Assembly: GCA_900544575.1 (NCBI GenBank)
Contig: UQVO01000004.1
Location: forward strand, 1-64,000
From: an uncultured Eubacteriales bacterium
Lineage (GTDB): Bacteria > Bacillota > Clostridia > Christensenellales > CAG-917
Length of the DNA: 64,000 bases
Direction: 5' to 3'
Made by a program: the position numbers and the translations under genes. This document shows positions 51,343-60,350 of this stretch, one piece after another. Under the pieces are notes generated by a model. That model ran no database searches. It worked only from the letters and a program-made list of their open reading frames with translations, and was not told where the DNA came from. The stretch's first letter is position 1. Each line of letters opens with the position of its first letter.

Positions 51343-52634
51343 CATCTCACCTCCTCGCCCGCGATAACGCGGAGAATGTCTGCGTCCTTATAGTAACGCG
51401 ACACGGAATAAGTGCGCAGTTTGTTGCTGTTGGTTGCGATGGGCGTACTCTTTGTCAGCGGATTGTTGGTGTACATCAGCGGACATATGCTCGTCAGCGT
51501 GGCGCCCGTCGCGGTGAGCGAAGAGTGATATTCCGACTTCCTGAACTTTTCCGCGACATACGGGCTGGCGCAAAGCACGGTGCGCACGGCGACTTTCTTT
51601 CTGCCCGCTTTTTTCAACTCGGAGCAGATATCCTTCGTCCACTTGACAAGCTGCGAATAAGTCAGGTGCGGACAGCCTATGAAACAAAGTTTCGCCCGAG
51701 CGTCCTTGTTTTTCCACATCACGGGGTATGAGCGGTAGACGCGCTCCAGCTCCGCGTCGTCAATGATGTACGTCTGCGCGTCGGGAGCGATGAGGCTCTC
51801 GCCGAGTTCTTTCGCTTCGGGCGTCAGACCGTCGATATGATACAGACCGACCGCGCCGTTGCTTGCCGTCGCCGCGCCGAAATCTTTGAGGTAGGCCGTC
51901 GCGTCGTCCGTCAATTCGTTCCCGATAAATCTGTCCAGCCCGTAGACGTACGGCACATCCTCGACCACTTTCATACCTATCGCGCTGCCGAGGACTTGCG
52001 CTTCGGGCTTTTTGGATGTTTTCACATACACTTTCCACGTCGCCTTCCTGCCCTCGTCCGTGAGCAGACCGAAGTACGGCACATATCCCACTATCGAGCC
52101 GAACAGGTCGAGCATACCGCTGTTGCGGTTGCAGCGCGCGCCGAGCACGGAGTTTGCGTACACGACGGCAGACGACTCCGCCCACGACAGCACATCGCCC
52201 TTTTTCGGGACGTTGCCCATTTCGGCAAGGTAACAGGTGCAGGAGAACGCGTCCTTGTCGCGCAGCCCGACCTTTAAGAGCTGCTCCTCGTAGCGCTCCT
52301 GTTCAGAATACATAATCTTGCTGAAAACAAGTTTGTTGAGCGGGTTGCACCTGACGTTTTCGTAATCGATGGGGCGCGGGTCCACCGTGAAACCGCCCTC
52401 CGCTTTCAGACCCGCGGCGATAAGCTCGTCCATAGTCCTGAAAAGCGGTTTGAGCAGTCCGATGCCGAAGCTCGTGACCAGGTGTCCCTGCGGATGGGTG
52501 ACGGGCACGAGTTTTTCCGCCCCGAAGACGTCGCCGAAAAGCACGAGGGTCTTCATAACCTTCGCCATCACTTCGCCGCGCTCTCCGTCGAGGATTTTTT
52601 TCTGCTCCTCCGTGAGTTGCATCTTGTATTCCAT
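51342..52634 (-). CDS. Aconitase X catalytic subunit (DUF521)
   Basis: A 430-residue aconitase X catalytic domain. In bacteria these enzymes are mostly cis-3-hydroxy-L-proline dehydratases; archaeal members dehydrate mevalonate 5-phosphate. Visible features are QLTEEQKKILDGERGEVMAKVMKTLVLFGDVFGAEKLVPVTHPQGH, then CTCYLAEMGNVPKKGDVLSWAESSAVVYANSVLGARCNR with cluster-binding cysteines, and CFIGCPHLTYSQLV. The subunit pair precedes the YjbQ and decarboxylase genes. A promoter with TTGAAA/GATAAT lies upstream. The substrate is inferred from family only. Confidence 0.92.
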   Translation of the reverse strand: MEYKMQLTEEQKKILDGERGEVMAKVMKTLVLFGDVFGAEKLVPVTHPQGHLVTSFGIGLLKPLFRTMDELIAAGLKAEGGFTVDPRPIDYENVRCNPLNKLVFSKIMYSEQERYEEQLLKVGLRDKDAFSCTCYLAEMGNVPKKGDVLSWAESSAVVYANSVLGARCNRNSGMLDLFGSIVGYVPYFGLLTDEGRKATWKVYVKTSKKPEAQVLGSAIGMKVVEDVPYVYGLDRFIGNELTDDATAYLKDFGAATASNGAVGLYHIDGLTPEAKELGESLIAPDAQTYIIDDAELERVYRSYPVMWKNKDARAKLCFIGCPHLTYSQLVKWTKDICSELKKAGRKKVAVRTVLCASPYVAEKFRKSEYHSSLTATGATLTSICPLMYTNNPLTKSTPIATNSNKLRTYSVSRYYKDADILRVIAGEEVR

Positions 52635-52682
52635 ATTTCCCCCTTTGCGCGCGCGTTACGCGGCGCGGTATTGTACAATTGT

Positions 52683-52711
52683 ATTATCGCACATTCCGCG
52701 CGCCGTTTCAA
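52683..52711 (-). promoter_or_regulatory. Sigma-A promoter of the aconitase X operon
   Basis: On the minus strand TTGAAA (52711-52706), 17 bases, GATAAT (52688-52683), about 48 bases before the ATG. A small TTGTACAA palindrome lies between the -10 and the gene. Confidence 0.75.
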
Positions 52712-52873
52712 GACCCGATTTCGCGGCGAAACGGTGCGGACATATCCCGAAACGTCACTTCGGAAGCGATTGTGCGTTCGACCCGACGGCACGGCAAGAA
52801 ACCGAACTTTCCCTTTCGCAAACGCGCACTGCTTACGCCCGTGCATACGGCAGGCGCAAGACATAAAAACACA

Positions 52874-52904
52874 AAACCGCCGATTTTGACGAAAACGGCG
52901 GTTT
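52874..52904 (-). terminator. Terminator of the metF-metH operon
   Basis: AAACCGCCG and CGGCGGTTT pair across a 13-base loop; on the minus strand followed by TGTTTTTATG, 29 bases after the metH stop. Bases 52712-52873 show no gene. Confidence 0.75.
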
Positions 52905-52932
52905 AACAAATCAAAACGGACGATAAAAACGC

Positions 52933-55326
52933 TTATTTGCCTGTTCCGAAGATTTCTCCCGCATAGCGCGCGCTTGCCGCGGCGTCGCGGCAATATTTGT
53001 CCGCGCCTATCTTTTCGGCATATTCCGCAGTCAGCACCGCGCCGCCGACCATAACTTTGCAGGACGGACAGCGGCGTTTGACTTCCCCGACCGTGATGCG
53101 CATATTGTCCACGGTTGTGGTCATCAGCGCACTGAGTCCGCAGAGTTTCACGGCATATTTTTCGCAAGCCGCCGCGACCTCTTCCGGCGGCACGTTCTTG
53201 CCGAGATCTATGACGCGGTAGCCGTAGTTTTCCAGCACCGTTTTTACGATGTTTTTGCCTATGTCGTGCACGTCGCCCTTCACGGTCGCGAGCACGATTA
53301 CGCCTTTCTCGGCGCTGCTCGCGTCGGCAAGAGTGCTGCGCACTTCGTCGAAGCACAGTTTGGCCGTTTCCGCAGAGGAAATGAGCTGCGGAAGGAATAT
53401 CCTGCCCGCGGCGTAATCTTCCCCGACGCGGTTGAGCGCGGGAATGAGCCAGCCGTCTATCACCGCAAGTCCGTCGTGCTCGCGCAGAAGGCCTCGGGTT
53501 ATGTCGCGCGCCCTGTCCAATCCTTTGGAAATGCAATAGAACAAGTCGCCGTCCTTCGCCGCCTCGCCCTCGTTTTCAGCCGCGTTTCCGCGCGCAGACA
53601 CAGCCGCGGAAGACGTCTGCGTATCCTTCCATCCCGCGTATTTTTCCGCATAGCGGGCGCAGGCGACGTCCTCGCCGCCCAACACCCTGAACGCGTCCAC
53701 CGCCTGCATATTTTCCGCAATGTTTGGGTTGAGGATGGGAAGGTCCAGCCCCGCATACATCGCCATAGTCAGGAACGCGGTGTTGACGAGTTTTCTGGCA
53801 GGCAGTCCGAAAGACACGTTGGACACTCCGAGCACGGTTTTTACGCCGAACTCCTTCTTGACTTCGGAAAGCGCTTGCAGGGTGAGCATAGCCTGCTCCT
53901 GCTGCGCGCCGACGGTGAGGGTCAGGCAGTCTATAAACACGTCCTGTTCGGGAATGCCGTACCTCTTTGCGGCGGCGACAATCCTGCGCGCAAGCGCGAC
54001 GCGCTCTTCCGCGGTTTGCGGCACTCCCTTGTCGCTCACGGTCAGCCCGACGACAGCCGCGCCGTACTTTTTGACTATCGGCAAAAGGGCGTCGAGCGAC
54101 GCGTCCTCCGCATTCACGGAATTGACGATTGCCTTGCCCGTATACGCGCGCAAAGCGCGCTCCACCGCGTCCGCCTTGCCGCAGTCTATCTGCAAAGGCG
54201 CATCTGTAAGCGAAGAAACAAATCCGACCAGCCGCGGCAGCATCTCCGCCTCGTCTATGCCCGGCAGTCCGCAGTTGACGTCGAGTATCTCCGCGCCCGC
54301 CTCCACCTGTTCCAGAGCCTGCGACGCTATATAGTCGAAATTGCCGCCGAGCAGCGCCTCCTTCATAGCCTTTTTCCCCGTGGGATTTATGCGTTCGCCG
54401 ATTACCCTTACCCCGTCTATGAAAACCGCTTTCGTAGCGGAACAGACGGCTGAAACATAAGGAATGACACGTTTAACGGGCTTTTTGTGCGATATGCTCC
54501 GTTTTATCGCCGCTATGTGCGCCGGCGTCGTGCCGCAGCATCCGCCGAGCACGTTCACCCCCGCGGCGACATATTCGCCGTAAAGGTCGGCGAACTCTTC
54601 CGCACCTACGGGATAGTTCATCTCGCTGTCGGGCAGACCCGCATTCGCCTTCACGAACACGGGCACGCGGCTCACCGCCATAAGGCGTTTTATGAGCGGG
54701 AAAATTTTGTCGGGGCCGAGCGAACAGTTGATGCCGAGAAAGTCCGCATATGCGGAAGCGGTGATGCCGAAACACTCCACGCTGCATCCCGTAAACGTCC
54801 TGCCGTCCTCGTCGAAAGTCATCGAGCACAACACGGGCAGCGAGCTGTTTTCGCGCGCGGCGAGCGCCGCCGCTTTCAGCTCCGTGAGGTCGGACATAGT
54901 TTCAATCAGTATGACGTCCGCGCCCTCTCCCGCGACAATCTGCTCCTTGAAAATGTCGTACGCCTCGTCGAAGGACAGGTCTCCGAGCGGCTCCGTAAGC
55001 GCGCCGGTGGAGCCTATGTCGAGCGCGACGTACTTGTCGTCGCCCGCCGCTCTCCGCGCGAGTTTCACGCCTGCCGCCGTCAGCGCCGCGGCTTCGCCGC
55101 CTTCGGGATGTTTGCGGCGGTTTGCGCCGAAAGTGTTTGCGGAAATGACGTCCGCGCCGCTCTCCGCATAAGCGCGGTGCACTTCGAGCACCGTGTCGGG
55201 AGCGTCGAGATTGAGGTTTTCGGGCGGGACTCCCCCCGGAAGACCGCGCTTTTGAAGTTCCGTGCCGAAACCGCCGTCGAGAAGCACGAAACCCTCTTTT
55301 GCAAAATCAAGAAAATCTTTTCTCAT
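52933..55326 (-). CDS. metH: Cobalamin-dependent methionine synthase, without activation domain
   Basis: A 797-residue MetH transferring a methyl group from methyltetrahydrofolate through cobalamin to homocysteine. Domains in order: homocysteine-binding barrel (1-290) with zinc cysteines in GINCSLGP and GGCCGTTPAH; pterin-binding barrel (about 305-570) with RINPTGKKAMKEAL, DVNCGLPG and KAIVNSVN; B12-binding cap and Rossmann domain (about 590-797) with DVHDIGKNIV around 685-690, the cobalt-ligand histidine being H687. The usual C-terminal S-adenosylmethionine activation domain is missing and is encoded by the separate gene just upstream. The ATG overlaps that gene's stop (ATGA), so they are coupled. 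A reading frame that continues upstream is that gene in another frame. Confidence 0.93.
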   Translation of the reverse strand: MRKDFLDFAKEGFVLLDGGFGTELQKRGLPGGVPPENLNLDAPDTVLEVHRAYAESGADVISANTFGANRRKHPEGGEAAALTAAGVKLARRAAGDDKYVALDIGSTGALTEPLGDLSFDEAYDIFKEQIVAGEGADVILIETMSDLTELKAAALAARENSSLPVLCSMTFDEDGRTFTGCSVECFGITASAYADFLGINCSLGPDKIFPLIKRLMAVSRVPVFVKANAGLPDSEMNYPVGAEEFADLYGEYVAAGVNVLGGCCGTTPAHIAAIKRSISHKKPVKRVIPYVSAVCSATKAVFIDGVRVIGERINPTGKKAMKEALLGGNFDYIASQALEQVEAGAEILDVNCGLPGIDEAEMLPRLVGFVSSLTDAPLQIDCGKADAVERALRAYTGKAIVNSVNAEDASLDALLPIVKKYGAAVVGLTVSDKGVPQTAEERVALARRIVAAAKRYGIPEQDVFIDCLTLTVGAQQEQAMLTLQALSEVKKEFGVKTVLGVSNVSFGLPARKLVNTAFLTMAMYAGLDLPILNPNIAENMQAVDAFRVLGGEDVACARYAEKYAGWKDTQTSSAAVSARGNAAENEGEAAKDGDLFYCISKGLDRARDITRGLLREHDGLAVIDGWLIPALNRVGEDYAAGRIFLPQLISSAETAKLCFDEVRSTLADASSAEKGVIVLATVKGDVHDIGKNIVKTVLENYGYRVIDLGKNVPPEEVAAACEKYAVKLCGLSALMTTTVDNMRITVGEVKRRCPSCKVMVGGAVLTAEYAEKIGADKYCRDAAASARYAGEIFGTGK

Positions 55327-55904
55327 AGTCCGTTCTCCGCTTCCGCCCTGACGCCTATGACGGCGGTGACCGTCTTCTGCGGGGTCATAAGAAAGTCCGC
55401 GCCGAGATATACTCCCAGCCTTTTGTTCATATCGAGAAGCCGCACGAAATCCGTCTGCTGTTCGAGGGGAAAGTCGGCATACCCGCAGGAAAACCTGCGC
55501 GTTATCCTCCCCTGCTCCCTCTCCGCTATCTCCGCAGTCAGGTCGTCGAGATAACTTTCTATCGCCGACACGGCGGCGGCGTCCGCCATTACGCCCACGG
55601 CGGGTTCCTCCCGCATAAGTCTTGCCGCCGTTCTGTCGAAATTCAGCCCCAGCGTCGCCGCAACGAGATAAACGGCGTCGCATCCGACAAGATGCCGCCT
55701 GACGGCATTGCCTCTGAAAACGACGTTCGTGCCTTCGACACTCATAGTTTTGCAATCAAAACCGTACTTTTTAACTACGCTTTTTGGCGAAATCGCCGAA
55801 AGGCATATCTCTTCCGCACGCGCAAGATTACGCTCGTCCGCCTCCGAAAGCTCCTGACCGCGGAAGCCGAGATACCTGAGCGTTTCGGCACGGTCGATTT
55901 TCAT
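55323..55904 (-). CDS. Free-standing MetH activation-domain-like protein
   Basis: A 193-residue protein matching the vitamin-B12-dependent methionine synthase activation domain, usually the C-terminal part of MetH. It shows TLRYLGFRGQELSEADERN near the start, VYLVAATLGLNFDRTAARLM, and RFSCGYADFPLEQQTDFVRLLD with the SAM-contact-like region. It likely reactivates oxidised cobalamin on the MetH made from the next gene by reductive methylation. The operon is metF, this gene, metH, each overlapping the next by four bases (ATGA). An electron donor is not encoded here. Confidence 0.88.
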   Translation of the reverse strand: MKIDRAETLRYLGFRGQELSEADERNLARAEEICLSAISPKSVVKKYGFDCKTMSVEGTNVVFRGNAVRRHLVGCDAVYLVAATLGLNFDRTAARLMREEPAVGVMADAAAVSAIESYLDDLTAEIAEREQGRITRRFSCGYADFPLEQQTDFVRLLDMNKRLGVYLGADFLMTPQKTVTAVIGVRAEAENGL

Positions 55905-56782
55905 TCCTTCTCCTCCGCATTCAGCTTGTCGAGTATGGGACGCACGTTTTCGGAGATGCGGCGCGCGACGTAAGAGTTGTTCATTATGTAAAGATGCACG
56001 CCGTCCACACCGCCGCTGAGCAGGTCTATAATCTGGTCCGTCGCATAAGCTATGCCCGCCTCCCTCAGCGACACGGGGTCGTCCGCAAAACGCGAATACA
56101 TACGCGATATCTTGGAGGGTATCTTCGCCCCCGTCATTTTGACTATGCCGCCGAACTGCGACGCCTTGACGAGAGGCATAACTCCCGCCTGCACGGGGAT
56201 TTCTATCCCCGCAAGCCTTATCATATCCAGAAAGCGGAAGTAGTCGTCATTGTCGAAAAACAGCTGCGAATTGAGGTGCGTCATTCCGAGGTCCACCTTT
56301 TCTTTCAGGTGGCGTATGTCGGAGACCATACTCTCGCTTTCGGGGTGTCCTTCGGGATAGCACGCGCCGGCGATGTCGAAATCGTAGCCGTTTGCGCGTA
56401 TGAACGAAACAAGCTCCGACGCATAACGGAAATCCGTGCTCTCCGCGCCTTCCACGCGGTCGCCGCGAAGCGCGAGCACGTTTTCGACCCCCGCTTCTTT
56501 GAGCTCGGCAAGCGCAGCCAGCACCTCTTCCTTGCGGGAATTGATGCAGGTCAGATGCGCAAGCGGTTCGACGCCCGTATCGCGCACCATACGCGCAAGC
56601 TGCGCCGTATGCGCATTGCGGCTGCCGCCCGCGCTGTAAGTGACGGAAATGTAGTCGGGCTTGACGTCCGCAAGCTCGGCGAGCGTAGCGGAAATGCCCT
56701 CTATGCCGCTTCCCGCTTTGGGCGGAAATATCTCGAACGACCACACCGCTCTCTTTTTGCCGAACAATTCGCCTATCCTCAT
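55901..56782 (-). CDS. metF: 5,10-methylenetetrahydrofolate reductase
   Basis: A 293-residue flavin-dependent MetF reducing methylene-THF to methyl-THF, the MetH substrate. The catalytic glutamate is in WSFEIFPPKAG (E17). ISVTYSAGGSRN, HLTCINSRKEEV, NVLALRGDRV, DIAGACYPEGHPES and LGMTHLNSQLFFDN follow the family throughout. The length is typical. GGAGGAG precedes the ATG; the in-frame extension upstream overlaps the promoter. It is first in the metF-activation-metH operon. Confidence 0.95.
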   Translation of the reverse strand: MRIGELFGKKRAVWSFEIFPPKAGSGIEGISATLAELADVKPDYISVTYSAGGSRNAHTAQLARMVRDTGVEPLAHLTCINSRKEEVLAALAELKEAGVENVLALRGDRVEGAESTDFRYASELVSFIRANGYDFDIAGACYPEGHPESESMVSDIRHLKEKVDLGMTHLNSQLFFDNDDYFRFLDMIRLAGIEIPVQAGVMPLVKASQFGGIVKMTGAKIPSKISRMYSRFADDPVSLREAGIAYATDQIIDLLSGGVDGVHLYIMNNSYVARRISENVRPILDKLNAEEKE

Positions 56783-56813
56783 AGCTCCTCCGTGCGGAAC
56801 GCTCCGCAACACA

Positions 56814-56842
56814 ATGATAACACAAAACCCGCACGACGTAAA
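56814..56842 (-). promoter_or_regulatory. Sigma-A promoter of the metF operon
   Basis: On the minus strand TTTACG (56842-56837), 17 bases, TATCAT (56819-56814). The leader of about 25 bases is too short to hold a riboswitch, so control by a SAM or B12 riboswitch is not seen. Confidence 0.75.
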
Positions 56843-56886
56843 CAAACATCTTCTCCGCGCGTCATTCTTCACGCGCCGTGCGGCAA

Positions 56887-56919
56887 CAAAAAACCGCCCC
56901 TGCCGTCGGGCAGGGGCGG
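56887..56919 (-). terminator. Terminator of the 776-residue lipoprotein
   Basis: CCGCCCCTGCC, GTCG, GGCAGGGGCGG; on the minus strand followed by TTTTTTG, 24 bases after the stop codon. Confidence 0.92.
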
Positions 56920-56942
56920 AACGTTGCTGACGAAAAGTCGTT

Positions 56943-59273
56943 TTACGCCACTTTGAGTGTTATCTCGAACAGACCGCTCAAAGGATATGCGACTTTGTTG
57001 TGATAATAGTTGGTTGTGTCGTGACCGATTTCATCGGACTTCGCTATCATATTTTTTAATGTTTCGTTTGCAACGGTGACATACGCGGTGACTTCGGTGC
57101 CGGGCGCATTGCTGTCGGCGTCGACCCACACGAGTCGCAGGTCATTCGCGGACAGAGTTGCGGTGGTGCCGTCGATGTAAGTCACGGTGTATTTGCCTTC
57201 AAGCACGAAACCGTTCGCATAATAAGCGTTTGCGTCATAGCTGACCGCTGCGCCTTCACCCGCTGCGATACCACAGGCAAGTTTCTCGCCTGCATAGCTG
57301 CCCGCCGCGGGAGTGCTGACCGCACCGTAAACTCTGGTGGGTATCTGAACCGCGATGTCGAACGCCTCTATGCCGCCGAGAAGTGCGAATGTAACCTGAT
57401 CGTTCCCTGCGTCCTGAACGCCGCCGACCAGGTTGGCGAGGAATTCATCGGGAATGCTGAGCTTGCCATCGGACACAAAGTTTTCGAACACTGCGTCGAT
57501 GATGCCCTGAACATTGAGACGGATGCCGGTCATGGCGCCGCTGTCATCGGTGAGCATCTGGAAGTTGGACGTCGCCATATTGAGCACCGCGGTGACATAA
57601 TCCATTATGCCGGGCATAGGATTGCCGCAAATATTGCAATTGCCGTCGTTATCCGTATCTTCGTGCTTGAAGACTCCGCACGGGTCGGCAGCGCCCGTCG
57701 CAAACGTTTCGGGAGAGCCGTTCCAGCCTTCTTCCATCATAACGATGATGTAGTCCACAAGCGCTTCGAAGTCGTACACGCCACCGAGTTCGATGACGCC
57801 GTCTTCGCCTGCAAGCACGTTGTTCGCCGTGGAGTAAACATTGGCAGTGATGACCGCATAGCCGTCAGCGCCGTTGAGATAGAACGTGAGAATGTTGCCC
57901 ACGACTTCGCCCGTTGCATTAACTTCGTTCACGGTGATGTTGAGATAACCGACTTTGTCGAGTATGCCGACCATCGTGGAAGCGAAGTTATCGTCAAAGT
58001 ATTTATCGACAGCCGCACGATAAGCCTCGTAAGCTTCAAGCGCGGCTTTATATTCCGCCATAGCTTCCTTATATGCCGCCAAATCTTCTGCCGTGGCATC
58101 ATCACCGGGAGCAGTGGGTTCAACGGGTTTATCGACGGCAGTCTGGCTGCGTTCCGCCTCTGCGACCAGGTGCAGCATATCAGCTGCCGCAAAGAGGTCG
58201 AGGTTCATATCGACGGACACCTCATAATTTTTCTCATCGCCGCCGACGGTTATAGAATTGTCACCATCAGTCACTTCGGTGTAGCCGGCAAGGGTTGCAT
58301 CGAGATTGAGGTTGAGCACGTTGATTGCGTTTGTTGCATCCCTGACATCGCTGCTGATTGCCACAATGTCGGTGAAAGGATTCGTGGCATCGTCCGCAAC
58401 TCTGGTGTCGAACATAAAGGCGAGTTTCACATCGATGGTGTCAACCGCCTCGGCAAAATAAGCGAGTAAACCGGCAAGATCTTTGATTTGCTGCCCCTCG
58501 AAGATATCGCCGGCATACTTGGCAACATAACCGTCGATGGTACCCGATTTGAGCCCCGCGAGAGCCTCGATGGTCTGTGCGAGAGAAGCATTGTTCGGAA
58601 GACCTGCAACCGCCTCGCTGTCAATAAAACCGGCAACGGTTTTAACCACTCCGGGAAGCTGTTCCAGAATATCGGCGATGTTAATGTGCAGAATATACGC
58701 CCCGTCTCCGTTTATACTCTCTTCGGCATAATCAAACAAATCGAATCCTAAAAAGCTACTAAGCAAAGTCGGAAGCGAACCAATAACATCAGGGCTCAAT
58801 GAAATTTCGCGGCCAAAAATCGTAAATGCCGGATAGCCGTCCTTCATTGTAATCCCGTCGACGTTTGCCGTGACAAGAGTAAGAACGTCGTTGATAATCT
58901 GACCGAGAGGCGCAGCGTTTATCTTGACATAGTTGTCATTCCCCGCTGCGGCATAGATGAAGTAGTCATCTCCGATTTTCTCATAAGCGAGCCCGAACAG
59001 AGTGCCGGAATTTGCGCCCTCGGAATCGGTCTGCTCCACTTCGAGAGCGAATGCGAACTCACCGTCGTTAGCCTTGTTTGCAGCATCGAGCTTGGTGACG
59101 ACAGTCGAAAAGACATCGTCTATGCTGGCATCAACAAAAACATCTTCGGTGTTGTTATTGTTGTTGTTATTATTGTTGTTATCGTCGTCCTTGTCGCACG
59201 CGACGAGCAGCATACCGCAGGTCAGGCACAAAACAAGAGCGGCTATAACGAACAAGAAAGCCTTTTTCTTCAT
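56943..59273 (-). CDS. Large lipoprotein with poly-Asn linker, paralogue of 61719-64000
   Basis: A 776-residue secreted lipoprotein without an identified family. The signal peptide ends in LLVAC, then DKDDD and ten asparagines form a flexible tether. The body carries two similar halves: GLAYEKIGDDYFIYAAAGNDNYVKI near 90, and a second part starting around 330. GVYDFEALVDYIIVMM and GYLNITVNEVNATGEVVGNILTFYL have close counterparts in the gene at 61719. A 40-residue Ala/Glu/Tyr-rich helical insert (EYKAALEAYEAYRAAVDKYF) and a Cys segment (CGVFKHEDTDNDGNCNICG) are unusual. It is probably cell-surface bound; the function is unknown. The terminator after it and the lipobox are clear. Confidence 0.85.
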   Translation of the reverse strand: MKKKAFLFVIAALVLCLTCGMLLVACDKDDDNNNNNNNNNNTEDVFVDASIDDVFSTVVTKLDAANKANDGEFAFALEVEQTDSEGANSGTLFGLAYEKIGDDYFIYAAAGNDNYVKINAAPLGQIINDVLTLVTANVDGITMKDGYPAFTIFGREISLSPDVIGSLPTLLSSFLGFDLFDYAEESINGDGAYILHINIADILEQLPGVVKTVAGFIDSEAVAGLPNNASLAQTIEALAGLKSGTIDGYVAKYAGDIFEGQQIKDLAGLLAYFAEAVDTIDVKLAFMFDTRVADDATNPFTDIVAISSDVRDATNAINVLNLNLDATLAGYTEVTDGDNSITVGGDEKNYEVSVDMNLDLFAAADMLHLVAEAERSQTAVDKPVEPTAPGDDATAEDLAAYKEAMAEYKAALEAYEAYRAAVDKYFDDNFASTMVGILDKVGYLNITVNEVNATGEVVGNILTFYLNGADGYAVITANVYSTANNVLAGEDGVIELGGVYDFEALVDYIIVMMEEGWNGSPETFATGAADPCGVFKHEDTDNDGNCNICGNPMPGIMDYVTAVLNMATSNFQMLTDDSGAMTGIRLNVQGIIDAVFENFVSDGKLSIPDEFLANLVGGVQDAGNDQVTFALLGGIEAFDIAVQIPTRVYGAVSTPAAGSYAGEKLACGIAAGEGAAVSYDANAYYANGFVLEGKYTVTYIDGTTATLSANDLRLVWVDADSNAPGTEVTAYVTVANETLKNMIAKSDEIGHDTTNYYHNKVAYPLSGLFEITLKVA
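59151..59180 (-). repeat. (AAC/AAT)10 trinucleotide tract encoding poly-Asn
   Basis: Ten consecutive asparagine codons (a mix of AAC and AAT) just after the lipobox. The tract could expand or contract by replication slippage in codon steps, changing only linker length. Confidence 0.9.
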
Positions 59274-59680
59274 AATTTGCTCCTTATAATAAACTCAGCC
59301 CATAAAAAGCCTAGTTTTAACCTACACAACAACTGCCGCCGCGGCGCACAAAATGAGATTTCTCAACAAAAATTTATCTTATATTAAATTAACCTTAAAT
59401 TCCGTACTAAAACATTCAAAAGGGGCGCGCATACGACGCAAGAGCGTGTGCGCGGTGTGCGTGTATAAGCGGCGTGCGTGTGTGCTGTGCGCATACGCAC
59501 GAACGCAGGAGCGCGCATTTCGTGCGCGTATGGGGTGCGTGCACACGAGCGCGCGACCACGGTCAAACGCAGGGCCGCCCGCAAGGGCGCAATTTTACAC
59601 GGCTCTGCCCTTCCGTCGGATGTCCACTAAACGTATAAAAACGGCGCTTTCGGGCAACCTTAAATAAACCGGAGGTGAAT
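59274..59680. other. Intergenic, unusual alternating purine-pyrimidine stretch
   Basis: Between the divergent lipoprotein and rubrerythrin genes no gene is supported. The left part (59340-59420) is AT-rich. Bases about 59427-59570 are dominated by GCGTGTGCGC, GTGCGTGTGTGC and GCGCATACGCAC patterns, alternating purine-pyrimidine on both strands. No convincing rubrerythrin promoter was found beyond TATAAA at 59634-59639. Confidence 0.5.
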
Positions 59681-60268
59681 ATGAAACTCAAAGACAGCAA
59701 AACTTATGCCAATCTCGCAAAATCCTATGCGGGCGAATGCCAGGCGCGCACCCGTTACGAATTCATCGAATACGGCGCGCGTATGAACGGCTACAAATAC
59801 CTCGCCGAGCTCGTCGACAAAGTCGTGTACAACGAATTCAATCACGCAAGGATGTTCTACACTTTCATCCAGCAATCCGAAGAAAAACAGATTGAAAACA
59901 TCGACATCGCAAGCGGCTATCCCTTCAAAGAAAAATGGGACCTGCTCGAAAACCTGCGTCTTGCGTCGGAGGACGAGCGCAACGAAGCCACCCTCATCTA
60001 TCCCGAATACGCAAAGACCGCGCGGGAAGAAGGTTTCCCCGAAATCGCGAAACTTTACGAAGACATCATTCAGGTGGAAACCTGCCATCAGAAACTGTTT
60101 GCGCAGCTCTATGACCAGATGAAAAACGGCACTATGTACAAAAAGAAAGAAAAGGTCAAATGGAAGTGCGCTGACTGCGGTTACGAAGCCACCGCGAAAG
60201 AAGCGTGGCAGGAGTGCCCTCTCTGCAAGGCCAAGCAAGGCGCGGTTATGATACAGATAGAAGACTGA
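59681..60268 (+). CDS. Rubrerythrin
   Basis: A 195-residue peroxide-reducing protein common in anaerobes. The N-terminal ferritin-like four-helix domain binds the diiron site through glutamates in YAGECQARTRYEF, EFNHARMFY and VETCHQKLF. The C-terminal rubredoxin-type domain has the cysteine pairs in CADCGY and CPLCKAK. The start is the ATG after GGAGGTGA; a GTG six bases earlier would remove that site. It is a single gene transcribed away from the lipoprotein. It marks a strict anaerobe coping with oxygen traces. Confidence 0.95.
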   Translation: MKLKDSKTYANLAKSYAGECQARTRYEFIEYGARMNGYKYLAELVDKVVYNEFNHARMFYTFIQQSEEKQIENIDIASGYPFKEKWDLLENLRLASEDERNEATLIYPEYAKTAREEGFPEIAKLYEDIIQVETCHQKLFAQLYDQMKNGTMYKKKEKVKWKCADCGYEATAKEAWQECPLCKAKQGAVMIQIED

Positions 60269-60313
60269 CTGCCCTGCCGAAAACCGAAAACTTTTCCTGC
60301 TTAAAACATAACC

Positions 60314-60350
60314 GTATCCCCGCGCTGAACACAATTTTGCGCGGGGATAC
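60314..60350 (+). terminator. Long hairpin after rubrerythrin
   Basis: GTATCCCCGCGC and GCGCGGGGATAC form a perfect 12-bp stem around a 13-base loop, 45 bases after the stop. No T-run follows, so it may terminate poorly or act as a stabilising 3' structure. Confidence 0.6.

Noticed and set aside
52933..55755. 940-residue reading of metH
   Set aside because: The first 143 residues are an out-of-frame reading of the activation-domain gene; the ATG at 55326 overlaps that gene's stop and matches the MetH N-terminus.
56783..56942. SAM or cobalamin riboswitch controlling the metF operon
   Set aside because: The leader between the promoter and the metF ATG is only about 25 bases, too short for either aptamer.
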